Of a stretch of DNA of 64,000 nucleotides, positions 33,087 to 41,743 are shown in pieces. The position numbers and the translations under genes are program-made. How positions within the stretch are numbered: the first letter of the stretch is position 1; each line of letters starts with the position of its first letter. The notes under the pieces were generated by a model. It did no database searches. It saw only the letters and a program-made list of their open reading frames with translations, and had not been told where the DNA came from. This DNA comes from Paenibacillus sp. FSL K6-1330 (GTDB lineage Bacteria; Bacillota; Bacilli; Paenibacillales; Paenibacillaceae): positions 6,586,001 through 6,650,000 of the forward strand of contig NZ_CP150269.1 in the NCBI RefSeq assembly GCF_037976825.1, in the 5' to 3' direction.

Positions 33087-36062
33087 TTAAACTCCTTCAT
33101 TCGTCTCATTCTCCGGAGCCTGCTCTTGCTCTTCCGAAAGCGCGCTTTCGTCGGACAGCTCATAGGAGACGCCATCCACTACGACCTTCTCGACTAGGGA
33201 CACGTCAAGTGGTTGATCCAGCTTCAGGGTGACCTGACTCGCGTAAGTCTGGTTTTCCTGAGTGTCACCAGCACCTTCAGAAGACGGAACGTCTTCGTCC
33301 TTGGCTGTATCAGACGAGCCTTCCCCTTCTGTTGTCCCAGTATTCGGCTCCGCTTGATTCCCGGTTGAATCAGTCTCTGTCCCTGATGGGTCGGTATCCG
33401 CTTCGCCCGTTGTGTCATCGGCGCAAACCCGCGATAATTCAGGGCTGGCGGCCTCAAACAGCGTGCTTGCGTCTTTGCCTACAACCTGTAGCTTATCCAC
33501 ACTGAACTCCCGGCAAGCCGCCGGCTGTTTAAAATGGAAAGTCAGTTCGGTCTTGCCCTCCTGCTCGCCTTCCTCCACCACCGTCGCCGTCAATAACGGC
33601 TTTTCAGGGACGATATTAGAAGAAGCCGGAGGTGCTGTAACCGGGGGCGTGATGACCGGATTCGGATTAGCGTTACCGTCCGCAGGTCCTTTGCTTTTTT
33701 GGATCATCATGAAGGCAGCACCGGCAATAACGATCACCACAAGCAAGGAAGAAGTGATTTTTACGAACCGCGAATGCTGTCGAAACCATCGCACCAACGG
33801 TGAAGCCAATTCGGCCCTGACCTTCGTATACACCGGTTTGAGGATGGGCGCAGGCGAATTGAAATACGTTTTCGCATAATCCTTATTCTTGAAGGCTTCA
33901 CGGTCATAGGATTTGAAATAATGAACGATAGCGGCGGCATAAGCCGGAACAAGTCCCCGCGGTCTAACGAATACCGGCTGCTCGGCAGACCACTTAATAT
34001 ACTGGTATACCACTTCTGGACTCTGACCGTATCTGTGCAAATAATCAAGCAAGCCCCGGTAGTCTACGGCACTGGAACGAATCTCCGTGCAGAAGGCCAA
34101 GGTAATGCTATCAAATCTGGATGGCACCACATGGTTCTGCAGCCACTTTCGCATGATTTGTTGGGTTCGTTCCCGCTCCTCGGCTGACAGATCTGCCAGC
34201 ACCTCCGCTTGAACCTCTTCATGGCTGGACCACTGGTAAAGGGCGAGCATGACTTCCGCCTTGGACCGAATCCGGGAGTCAAAACGCTCTACCCAACCCT
34301 TGAACTCCTTCGGCATTTGCAGAAACCCGATATCCAGCAGCTGTTTCTGACTTAATTGCTCGGGCTCCAACTCACGCAAAAGAAAGAGGTTTGCCGCATA
34401 AATCAAACGGTCTGCAAATGCAGTTCCGCCTTGGTAACGACCCATTCCCTTCTGAGGATGGTGCTCCAGCGAATCCAATTGATCCAGCACGGCGTTGACC
34501 GCTCTCACCGGGTCCGGATCTTGCTTAAGCTTATCGACAAGTTGGGCTTCCGCTAACCTGATATAATTCTCCTGCTCCAGCAGGAGAGGGTGATTCCGAA
34601 CCCACAAGCCGATCAGATCTACCAAATCCGTAGGCGACGCTGCTTGCTGCATGCGCGTTTTCATATATGGATCGAACATCAACGCCGGCAGCCCCGGACT
34701 GGTCAACACCCTGGCATAGAAGGCTCGGCTTAAGGCCGGGCTGCCCTCCAGCAAGTCGTAAATCGCCTCGGTCACATCCTGGCGTTGCTTCGATAAGGCA
34801 TTATTTAATGAGCGGATAAAATATTCCACAATCAGATCCTGATGCTGCCGGGGATTGATGCCGTAATAATCCTTAACGAATCCGGCAGTCGCTGCATCCG
34901 GAACCTGTCCGCCTTTGATAAGCTCGAATTCCTGGGCAAACAGGGCGTGGAACAGCTGATCCAACCGTCCCTTAGAATCCAGGGCGCCTGTCGGCTTCAA
35001 ATAAAGCAGCAAAGCACGCAGCACAGTATGTTTATGCTCATGGTACAAGCCCTCTTGGCCTTCTTCAATCTGGAACAGCATACATAAATCGTCGTAGCTA
35101 TCCAGCAAGATCCCAAGACCCGGCTCCATATCCGCAAGCATCTGCTCGGCGAAGGTAAAAAAGCGCCCTAAGCGATCGGGGTCCAATAGCGTCTCCCATG
35201 CAAAATCAAGATAAGGCTGCTCGGACCATTTCAGATCGACATTAATGACCCTGCCGGCAGCGAGCTCAAACAAATAGTCCTTCTCAATGCTCCGGTCGCC
35301 TAGGCGCAGGCTGCCCTTCTCTACGAACATGAGGTGAAGTCCCTTCTTGCTCTGCGGCTCTTTGGCATAGGTTACGAACCCAAGCATCCGGCGCAGCGCA
35401 TAGGGCAATCGGCCAAACAACACAAAGAGCAGCTGCTCCGCCTTCGCGGACAACTGTTCCACCGGGACATCCAGAACGATATATACCTTTTTCTTCCCTG
35501 CAGCCGCGGATATGCATGCATAGAGCAGCTGCTTGAATATCTTCTCGTCGATCCCAAGCTCCTGCAATAAGGCTGGCGTCTCCTTGGATGAGATAGCGGC
35601 TTGAGAGTCCGCCTGAACCGGAATGGCAGGAAGCTGCGGAAGATCTACCCCTTCTTCGATATCGTAATGATCGGCAAAGGAGGCCTGGAGCCAAGTTTGA
35701 TAAGCGGAATGCTCATCTTCAAGAAAACCGTCGGGAATGACATAATGATGCGTAAAAAAGGCACTGCGAAGCCCCGTAAAGTCCGCAGGCTGAAACACGC
35801 TTCGCCCTAGCACCGTGTCCCCTGTTTCCGTATGGAACAGATGAAGGGCGGCCGGATAAGCCGCCGCTTCCCTCTCGCTGCGTGCTGTCAGCTCGGCTGG
35901 AGCTTCGTATTGGCAAAAGGGATGCAGCACCTTTTTGATAAAGGAAGCCTCCAATCCGGACGAACGAGCCACCGTATCAAAGCCTTCGGCTGAACGGAAT
36001 ATGCCCCGGCGCTCCCGCGTGTACATTTGCTGCTGTATGGTTCGGGATGGGAAATCCGGCAC
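33087..36062 (-). CDS. 991-aa membrane-anchored protein (GAP1-like), last gene of the tubulin/GTPase operon
   Basis: Large protein with no enzymatic motif I recognise. The N-terminus (IQQQMYTRERRGIFRSAEG, then HPFCQYEAP and a FTHHYVIP block) resembles, from memory, the GTPase-associated protein 1 N-terminal family of predicted conflict systems. The bulk (about 180-780) is alpha-helical. A single membrane helix lies near 785-805 (SLLVVIVIAGAAFMMI), followed by an extracytoplasmic Asp/Thr/Ser-rich linker and a beta-rich tail, so the large part is cytoplasmic. The start is GTG 36062, sharing its G with the upstream TAG stop, preceded by GGGAGGG. It is encoded directly behind the zinc-ribbon GTPase, suggesting a partner or effector of that enzyme. 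Confidence 0.8.
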   Translation of the reverse strand: MPDFPSRTIQQQMYTRERRGIFRSAEGFDTVARSSGLEASFIKKVLHPFCQYEAPAELTARSEREAAAYPAALHLFHTETGDTVLGRSVFQPADFTGLRSAFFTHHYVIPDGFLEDEHSAYQTWLQASFADHYDIEEGVDLPQLPAIPVQADSQAAISSKETPALLQELGIDEKIFKQLLYACISAAAGKKKVYIVLDVPVEQLSAKAEQLLFVLFGRLPYALRRMLGFVTYAKEPQSKKGLHLMFVEKGSLRLGDRSIEKDYLFELAAGRVINVDLKWSEQPYLDFAWETLLDPDRLGRFFTFAEQMLADMEPGLGILLDSYDDLCMLFQIEEGQEGLYHEHKHTVLRALLLYLKPTGALDSKGRLDQLFHALFAQEFELIKGGQVPDAATAGFVKDYYGINPRQHQDLIVEYFIRSLNNALSKQRQDVTEAIYDLLEGSPALSRAFYARVLTSPGLPALMFDPYMKTRMQQAASPTDLVDLIGLWVRNHPLLLEQENYIRLAEAQLVDKLKQDPDPVRAVNAVLDQLDSLEHHPQKGMGRYQGGTAFADRLIYAANLFLLRELEPEQLSQKQLLDIGFLQMPKEFKGWVERFDSRIRSKAEVMLALYQWSSHEEVQAEVLADLSAEERERTQQIMRKWLQNHVVPSRFDSITLAFCTEIRSSAVDYRGLLDYLHRYGQSPEVVYQYIKWSAEQPVFVRPRGLVPAYAAAIVHYFKSYDREAFKNKDYAKTYFNSPAPILKPVYTKVRAELASPLVRWFRQHSRFVKITSSLLVVIVIAGAAFMMIQKSKGPADGNANPNPVITPPVTAPPASSNIVPEKPLLTATVVEEGEQEGKTELTFHFKQPAACREFSVDKLQVVGKDASTLFEAASPELSRVCADDTTGEADTDPSGTETDSTGNQAEPNTGTTEGEGSSDTAKDEDVPSSEGAGDTQENQTYASQVTLKLDQPLDVSLVEKVVVDGVSYELSDESALSEEQEQAPENETNEGV

Positions 36063-37321
36063 TAGTCTTCCCTCCCCTGAATATACTTCAGCTTGTACAG
36101 AAGCCAGATGAACGGCTCATCGACCCGAATCGGGCTGACAACGCTTTGCAGCTTCTGATCGACAGGGTTGCTGCCTAGAGCCGACACGGCAAAATACGCT
36201 GTATTGGAAAAGTATACATCCATCGTTCCCTTGAACGGACGGTCGACCTTCTCGATAAAACGGCGGATCTCGCCGTCAATATTTTCAAATTCGGTCAAAT
36301 TCATAAACTTGCGGTGCACCACATTGTTAAAGATGTTGCTGTTCAGCTTCACGTATTCGCCATCCTCATCCTTAAGCGCATGAAGCATGTCGCTCTTGGT
36401 TAAGACGACGGCTGTCGGAATATCCGTCTTGCCCTTGTCCTCATAAGCGATGAAATCGCCGAACATCGTCAGCACGACATCCCGCGGCTCATCATACTGG
36501 GACACCCATTCACCGGGCTGGTCACCGAATTTCAGGCGAATTTTCTCCCGAATGGAGCGGATTTGGAGCGGATCCACCATAAACAGAATACCCGCGGAAT
36601 TCTTGATATGCTGTCCGTGAAGTCCCAAGTAATCCTCGTCCACCATGCCCTCACCCGCTACGTCAAAAAATACGAGGGTTAACGGCGGCTTGGACTCATC
36701 CTTGAACACGAATTGGAAAATGAAAGGCTCCTGCATCTTCTCCTTCTGCGTGGATGCCAGCAAATCTCCGCGCTCAAATAACGGCTCCTCATAGCCCGTA
36801 CGGAACTTACGGCTGATCTCGGCATTCAGCGGCATGCAAGCTGCATCGAAATGATCCGCCGTCGTATGCTGCAGCGTATGAATTAGCGAAGTCATATAGA
36901 CCGACTTGCCCACTTGCGAAGCACCGATAATCGAGATAATGTTGCTCGGCACCTTTCCTGCGGTCACCGGAAGCTCATTATGGCATTTCGGGCATAACCG
37001 TCTGCGCGTAACGACACCGTAACGGTCATTCAATCCAACCAGCACGTGATCGGAATAAATGTGATGCTCCTCCGGTATGTCGCTCGGCCGGATAATCGCT
37101 TCAATATCATAAACGGAATCCAGCCCAAAGCGTTCCCGGTACCGATTCAGCTCATCATCTTCCCCAAGCGCATAGTCCTCGTCATCCTCTCGATCGTGCG
37201 CAGCCCGGAAGACAACCTCCTTCGGAGCAAACTTACTGAAACAATAAGGGCACACAATATCATAGAACAGCGGCTTTGGCTCCGGCTCCGGTTTTTTCTT
37301 GAATATATCAAAAATGCCCAT
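36062..37321 (-). CDS. Zinc-ribbon TRAFAC-type GTPase
   Basis: 419 residues. Cysteines C24/C27 (CPYC) and C110/C113 (CPKC) form a split zinc ribbon. The P-loop is GASQVGKS (133-140); the G3 element is DVAGEG (220-225); the G4 element is TKSD (308-311), specifying guanine; and SAL (380-382) acts as G5. This is a complete GTPase. Its G3 DVAGEG and TKSD resemble the GTPases predicted in bacterial double-GTPase systems, though only one GTPase domain is seen here. Likely a cytoplasmic switch acting with the 991-aa membrane protein that follows. Starts at ATG 37321. Confidence 0.86.
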   Translation of the reverse strand: MGIFDIFKKKPEPEPKPLFYDIVCPYCFSKFAPKEVVFRAAHDREDDEDYALGEDDELNRYRERFGLDSVYDIEAIIRPSDIPEEHHIYSDHVLVGLNDRYGVVTRRRLCPKCHNELPVTAGKVPSNIISIIGASQVGKSVYMTSLIHTLQHTTADHFDAACMPLNAEISRKFRTGYEEPLFERGDLLASTQKEKMQEPFIFQFVFKDESKPPLTLVFFDVAGEGMVDEDYLGLHGQHIKNSAGILFMVDPLQIRSIREKIRLKFGDQPGEWVSQYDEPRDVVLTMFGDFIAYEDKGKTDIPTAVVLTKSDMLHALKDEDGEYVKLNSNIFNNVVHRKFMNLTEFENIDGEIRRFIEKVDRPFKGTMDVYFSNTAYFAVSALGSNPVDQKLQSVVSPIRVDEPFIWLLYKLKYIQGRED

Positions 37322-37393
37322 CCTTTGTACCTCCCTCTGAACCCTATGAATTACACACTGATGCGTTCATCGTGGTTACAGTGTGTTCTCTCT

Positions 37394-38035
37394 CTATCTA
37401 TAAACGAGCTCATACCGTTGTCCATACTTCTTACCATCCGTAAAAAACAGGCGAATATAATCGTTCTTGCCTACCTCAATCGCAGGCAATTCGTTGCGTC
37501 CCGCTGCAAAATCCGTAACGAAAGGGTACAAGATGCCGTCTTCCTTGTTTACCGGATAAGCCCCCTGCTTCTTTACGTAGCATAAAACGTCCTTGGGTAC
37601 CGGCACTTCCGCCGTCACCTGAATTTCAATCGTCTTATAAGGCTGCAGCCAGCGGCTCTTTTCACGAATGGAATATACCAGCATAGCTTTGCCGGTGCTG
37701 AACTGAATGCTGTTCGCTTCATCCGGCTGCCTGATTAAGGCCATCTCTCCATCTTCGGAAGACATGGCGTATACCGTATACGTGATCTGGCCAATTCCGT
37801 CCACCCGGTCCCGATACCCATTGTTCGCCTTGTACTCGTCTCGGGTATACAGGCGCAGGCTGCCAGGCTCTATAGCTCCAGCGGGCGGACCGAATCCATC
37901 ATCCATCGCGCGGTGAATATATACCGCCTGAAGACCTGGCGGCCAGCTCCATCGGAGCGTACAGTAGCCCTCGTCTAATTGATAGCTTAATCCCTGAATG
38001 ACCCATTCTCCGGGCTCCGCATTTTTAAATCGCAT
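37394..38035 (-). CDS. Beta-rich hypothetical protein of the GTPase operon
   Basis: 213 residues, no signal peptide or membrane segment. The pattern of short strands and aromatic residues (GYCTLRWSWPPGLQAVYIHR, QITYTVYAMSSEDGEMALI, TIEIQVTAEVP) suggests two fibronectin/immunoglobulin-like beta domains, so a scaffold or adaptor role is possible. I do not recognise the family. It lies 17 bases after the vWA gene and 72 bases before the GTPase gene. Confidence 0.75.
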   Translation of the reverse strand: MRFKNAEPGEWVIQGLSYQLDEGYCTLRWSWPPGLQAVYIHRAMDDGFGPPAGAIEPGSLRLYTRDEYKANNGYRDRVDGIGQITYTVYAMSSEDGEMALIRQPDEANSIQFSTGKAMLVYSIREKSRWLQPYKTIEIQVTAEVPVPKDVLCYVKKQGAYPVNKEDGILYPFVTDFAAGRNELPAIEVGKNDYIRLFFTDGKKYGQRYELVYR

Positions 38036-38052
38036 ATCGAACGCCCCCTGCT

Positions 38053-39318
38053 TTAAAATCCTCGGCTTGTTGAATCATTCGGCCGATGCCCTCGTCCCGT
38101 TCGGCCTGGCCGCTGCTCGTTACGAATGATCTTGCTGTTCTCCTTAACCGGAATCACCAACGTGAACAAGGCGATGATCCCTGCGAGGATGAAGCAGGCC
38201 AGCAGACGAACGAAGGCATCCCTGACCTCTCCCCCGGATAGGCCATATTCCAGAACAACGCCTGCGAGCACGCCGGATACCGCGCCGCCGATGCTGAAGC
38301 TACGCGCGAGATGACGGTTATCAAACACAATGCCGAGGGCCAGGCCCGTGGCAGCGCCAATGAGCAGCATCGCAACGACTCTTACAATCTGATAATAAAC
38401 GCTATCTTCCATCGCGCCTGTACGTTTCGTCAACAGGGAACGATCCCCGACGTCGTCATAGATTTTCTGGAAGATAAAAGACAAATCTGCCGCATTCTGC
38501 ACGTCGTAATATTGCCCGCCCGTTTCGGCCGCTATCGTCTGAAGCAGCTGGGCGCCATCCTTGTAGACAAGGCTGAGGCCAATCGTATTCACCGCGATTT
38601 GCTGCTGTTTGTAGTCAGCAAGCACACGCGCATGATCGGTTTCGCTAAAGCCGTCCGACAGCATAATGACCATGGCGCTTCGGCGGGCATCATGGCTCTC
38701 TTGGATATGCGTCATGGTATCCTCCAGCGCGAGACTAATGTCCGTGCCGCCATCATTCGTTTCCAAACTGTCAATCTCAGCGATGATCTCATCCTTGGCT
38801 TCCTGGTTCTTCACACGCGTAAAAGGCTGCAGCAACGTTGTCGCATGATCAAACAGCATCACCGATACACGGTTATCCTCATCCATGCGGTTAATCAGAT
38901 TTTTGGCCGCCGTATATCGGTCCTGATTCGGGTCCGTGTCTTTCATGCTGCCCGAATTGTCAATGACCAACACGATATCCTTCACCGGCTTGGCGCTGCC
39001 CGGGTTCAACTGGTACACCCACTCAAACAGCATGCCAAGCAAGAACAGTGCCACCAACGTGGATGGAATCAGCAGCTTCCATGATGTGCCTGTGTATCGC
39101 TGTCTCCATGAGCTCCCGTTCAAATGAGGGGAGATCAGTTCTGCGATTAAGCAGGCCAATCCGATGCACAAGGCCAAAATTCCGAAATAGATCCCTGTAA
39201 CTACGATGACGGGAAGCCCTGTCCCCCATTGGCGGAGCAAAAATTCCCCAATGGTAAATCCGATTCCCCCACCGACTAGACTAAACAGCAGCAGGAGAGG
39301 GTTTATTTTTCGTTGCAC
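38053..39318 (-). CDS. Membrane-embedded von Willebrand factor A protein
   Basis: 421 residues. Three N-terminal membrane helices (about 9-27, 33-57, 78-98) are followed by a vWA domain (about 112-300) with a MIDAS motif in LVIDNSGSMKDTD and DGGTD (metal-dependent protein binding), then three C-terminal helices (about 315-390). The vWA domain would lie on one membrane face between two helical bundles. GTG 39318 is the start; the ribosome binding site is weak, so translation may be coupled to upstream flow. Confidence 0.88.
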   Translation of the reverse strand: MQRKINPLLLLFSLVGGGIGFTIGEFLLRQWGTGLPVIVVTGIYFGILALCIGLACLIAELISPHLNGSSWRQRYTGTSWKLLIPSTLVALFLLGMLFEWVYQLNPGSAKPVKDIVLVIDNSGSMKDTDPNQDRYTAAKNLINRMDEDNRVSVMLFDHATTLLQPFTRVKNQEAKDEIIAEIDSLETNDGGTDISLALEDTMTHIQESHDARRSAMVIMLSDGFSETDHARVLADYKQQQIAVNTIGLSLVYKDGAQLLQTIAAETGGQYYDVQNAADLSFIFQKIYDDVGDRSLLTKRTGAMEDSVYYQIVRVVAMLLIGAATGLALGIVFDNRHLARSFSIGGAVSGVLAGVVLEYGLSGGEVRDAFVRLLACFILAGIIALFTLVIPVKENSKIIRNEQRPGRTGRGHRPNDSTSRGF

Positions 39319-39355
39319 AATACACGCCTACTCTCTGTATCAGAATTTAAGAACG

Positions 39356-41740
39356 CTAGCGCAGCTCAGGAAGTTGCGCCGGTTCCATTCCATGAAATTC
39401 ATAACCGTTTGCCGTATAGGTCTCGTAGTAGGTTCTGCCATTCCGGTAGTACATCAGATCCTCCAAATGGAAACCTCCCATCAGGTTCAGCTTCTCGACT
39501 CCGCTGGAGCGCTTCTCGTGCACGATGCCAAGCTTGTACACCCGTAAAGCTTCATCGGCATGGATCGCATAGCGGACAAATTCGCTGTCGGCATCGCCGA
39601 AGAAATATTTCTCCTCATATCGATGCTCCTGCGTATAGTCAAGCAGCCTGACTAACGTAACGGAGTTCTCCTCCAGCATCCGGTAAAGCACCTTAAACAG
39701 ATCTTCCTTGGCAAGCACCTGCTTATTATTGTAGTCGATGGTTACGTTCGCTCGCCGCAGCAATTCTTCCTCGAAGGTCTGCACGAACGGCTCTGCCGTC
39801 AATAAATCCCTCAGACAGACCCGGATCATGCTCGACAGGATTGGTTCCGTTCCTTCATGCGTAACGATGGAGAGATTGCCGACATACCGTTCTTCAAAGA
39901 ATACTCCCTGGCCGCGCTTACTCTCCAATTCCAGCATCAGCTCTTCTGTCACAAGACCATAATACTCCATCAGGTTCTGGCCGATATAATCGTCTGCGGT
40001 ACGGATGCTCAACTGGGCTGCTTCCAACAATTCCGTTTCAAGCTGGTCCAGCATGTTCGCCTGCTGCTTGTAATGACGGTGAATCCGTTCGAGCTCCACC
40101 TCATAGAGCCTGTACAGCGCAAGCTCCGTTTCCAGTAATAAAAGCTCATACTTGCGTCGATAAACCTCGCCCACGAAATATCGAATGAAATGGCGCACAT
40201 TCTGTTTATCCCTAAAAGGAAGCTTCTTGAACGGCTGACTTTCCACGCTTTCCTCATAATAGCGGTTCAGTCCGTCCTGCTCGGTCTTCAGGAGTCTGCC
40301 GAGATCCCGGATTCGAGAGCGGACCGCTTCAAGCAGTATCCCCTCTCCCGCCTTGTCACTCGTCCACTCCACGATTTGATAACAACCGATTTGCGGATGA
40401 TCCGCCAAAGTGCGACGAAGCGCACTATGAAGCTCTTCAGCGGTGCTCATATCGCTAAGTCTCTTTTGGACCTCCAGCTCGTAATTGCTATGAAAAAATT
40501 GCCTGCAGCCATCCCCGAACAATGCCTCTTCAGCTTCACGAATGTTCATCCGCTTCAGCCCGGCATAACTGACGGGGTGTGACATCATTCCCTTTAGCCC
40601 ATCCAGATGCTCTGCGTCCGGCAGCATCCGGTCCGCTCTTGCCGCTACGGCCTCCGCATCGAGACCAAAGTAGTTCAGGCATTCATGAGCCTCCGGTTCC
40701 GTCCCACTCTTCATGCGAAGCAGCAGTCCGCGGCACAGATGATAGAGGACCGTTAGCGCAATCGGCTCATTGGGCCTCTTCACCCGGGCAAAGCCAGCGG
40801 AGACAAAGCCTTGGCGGCCGGATTCCGTCATGATATTGCTTTTGAAAGACGTATTGTTGTAAATGCCCCGGATTCCGTCATAGGTTGCATCCTTCTGCTT
40901 CCGGTTCTTAAGCAAACCCAGATGGCAGATGATATCATAGATATCCTGCATCCCGGCGTAACCTGATATGCCGCGTTCATTCTTATCGGACAGCACATAG
41001 ACGAGATCAAACAACGGCGAGGCCGGGTGAACGACCGGAATCGTCAGCCCATCCTCCGTGACCTGCAGCGGTGCGGAGAAGCTGTATTCCCGGCTCTGCA
41101 TCAGCTCCAGCTCCCGCAAGAAGGCAACACCCACGGAGCTCGCATAGCCATAAGATTCAATCTGCTCCCTTTCATTAATGAGCGCATACAAATCCATTTG
41201 CACAGACTTGAATGACTGCTGGAAAATCGATTCGGCCAGTAATGAAATTTCCGGTATAAACACATTAAACGGGTCGTCGACCCGTGTAATGACAGACAGA
41301 TGAATCCGGTCAAAGGATGAATAGCTGCGTCCATAGTCTGCGATGTGGTGGCTCAGCTTCCGAATCGCTTTATTCAACCCGGCCAGGTGATGCGGGTCCC
41401 GATAGAATCCCTGGTATAGTTCCTTGCGTACGGACTTGGATGCGCCGTCTGACTCCGGTAAATGAAGATGATAACGGTGAAGGCGACCGGAGGATTCGGA
41501 GCCTTTCGGCTCCCCCCCTCCATCCTGGTCCGTTCCCACATGCAAATAGATGACACTTGCGCTGTTGTCCCATTTGCGATCATGTATCTCCATAATCGGT
41601 TCGATTGCGGACGCCGTCTTATCACCGATGAACAAGTATACCTCCGGGTAGTGGATGCTGCTCTGATCATCCTCCATCAAGGTAAGCTGCTCTTCCGATT
41701 TGGCATAGCCGGCAGCATACTGGCGAAGAATCTCCCTCAT
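39356..41740 (-). CDS. Large protein, probable nucleotide-loop-less paralogue of the tubulin-like GTPase
   Basis: 794 residues, cytoplasmic, no known motif by itself. Its first 260 residues run co-linear with the neighbouring tubulin-like GTPase. VYLFIGDKTASAIEPIMEI (34-52) replaces ILIIGLGGTGIDALLRL, the loop GGTGSG is replaced by TRVDDPFN (152-159), and SPLFDLVYVLSDKNERG (241-257) matches PPFNLCHLISATNTEG. This suggests a divergent tubulin-like subunit that has lost GTP binding. It starts three bases after the tubulin-like stop; both are probably made in step. The C-terminal half is helical. Confidence 0.72.
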   Translation of the reverse strand: MREILRQYAAGYAKSEEQLTLMEDDQSSIHYPEVYLFIGDKTASAIEPIMEIHDRKWDNSASVIYLHVGTDQDGGGEPKGSESSGRLHRYHLHLPESDGASKSVRKELYQGFYRDPHHLAGLNKAIRKLSHHIADYGRSYSSFDRIHLSVITRVDDPFNVFIPEISLLAESIFQQSFKSVQMDLYALINEREQIESYGYASSVGVAFLRELELMQSREYSFSAPLQVTEDGLTIPVVHPASPLFDLVYVLSDKNERGISGYAGMQDIYDIICHLGLLKNRKQKDATYDGIRGIYNNTSFKSNIMTESGRQGFVSAGFARVKRPNEPIALTVLYHLCRGLLLRMKSGTEPEAHECLNYFGLDAEAVAARADRMLPDAEHLDGLKGMMSHPVSYAGLKRMNIREAEEALFGDGCRQFFHSNYELEVQKRLSDMSTAEELHSALRRTLADHPQIGCYQIVEWTSDKAGEGILLEAVRSRIRDLGRLLKTEQDGLNRYYEESVESQPFKKLPFRDKQNVRHFIRYFVGEVYRRKYELLLLETELALYRLYEVELERIHRHYKQQANMLDQLETELLEAAQLSIRTADDYIGQNLMEYYGLVTEELMLELESKRGQGVFFEERYVGNLSIVTHEGTEPILSSMIRVCLRDLLTAEPFVQTFEEELLRRANVTIDYNNKQVLAKEDLFKVLYRMLEENSVTLVRLLDYTQEHRYEEKYFFGDADSEFVRYAIHADEALRVYKLGIVHEKRSSGVEKLNLMGGFHLEDLMYYRNGRTYYETYTANGYEFHGMEPAQLPELR

Positions 41741-41743
41741 CGT

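Noticed and set aside
38311..39084. 257-codon frame opposite the second vWA gene
   Set aside because: Antisense to a well-supported gene; codon pattern and content are those of a shadow frame.
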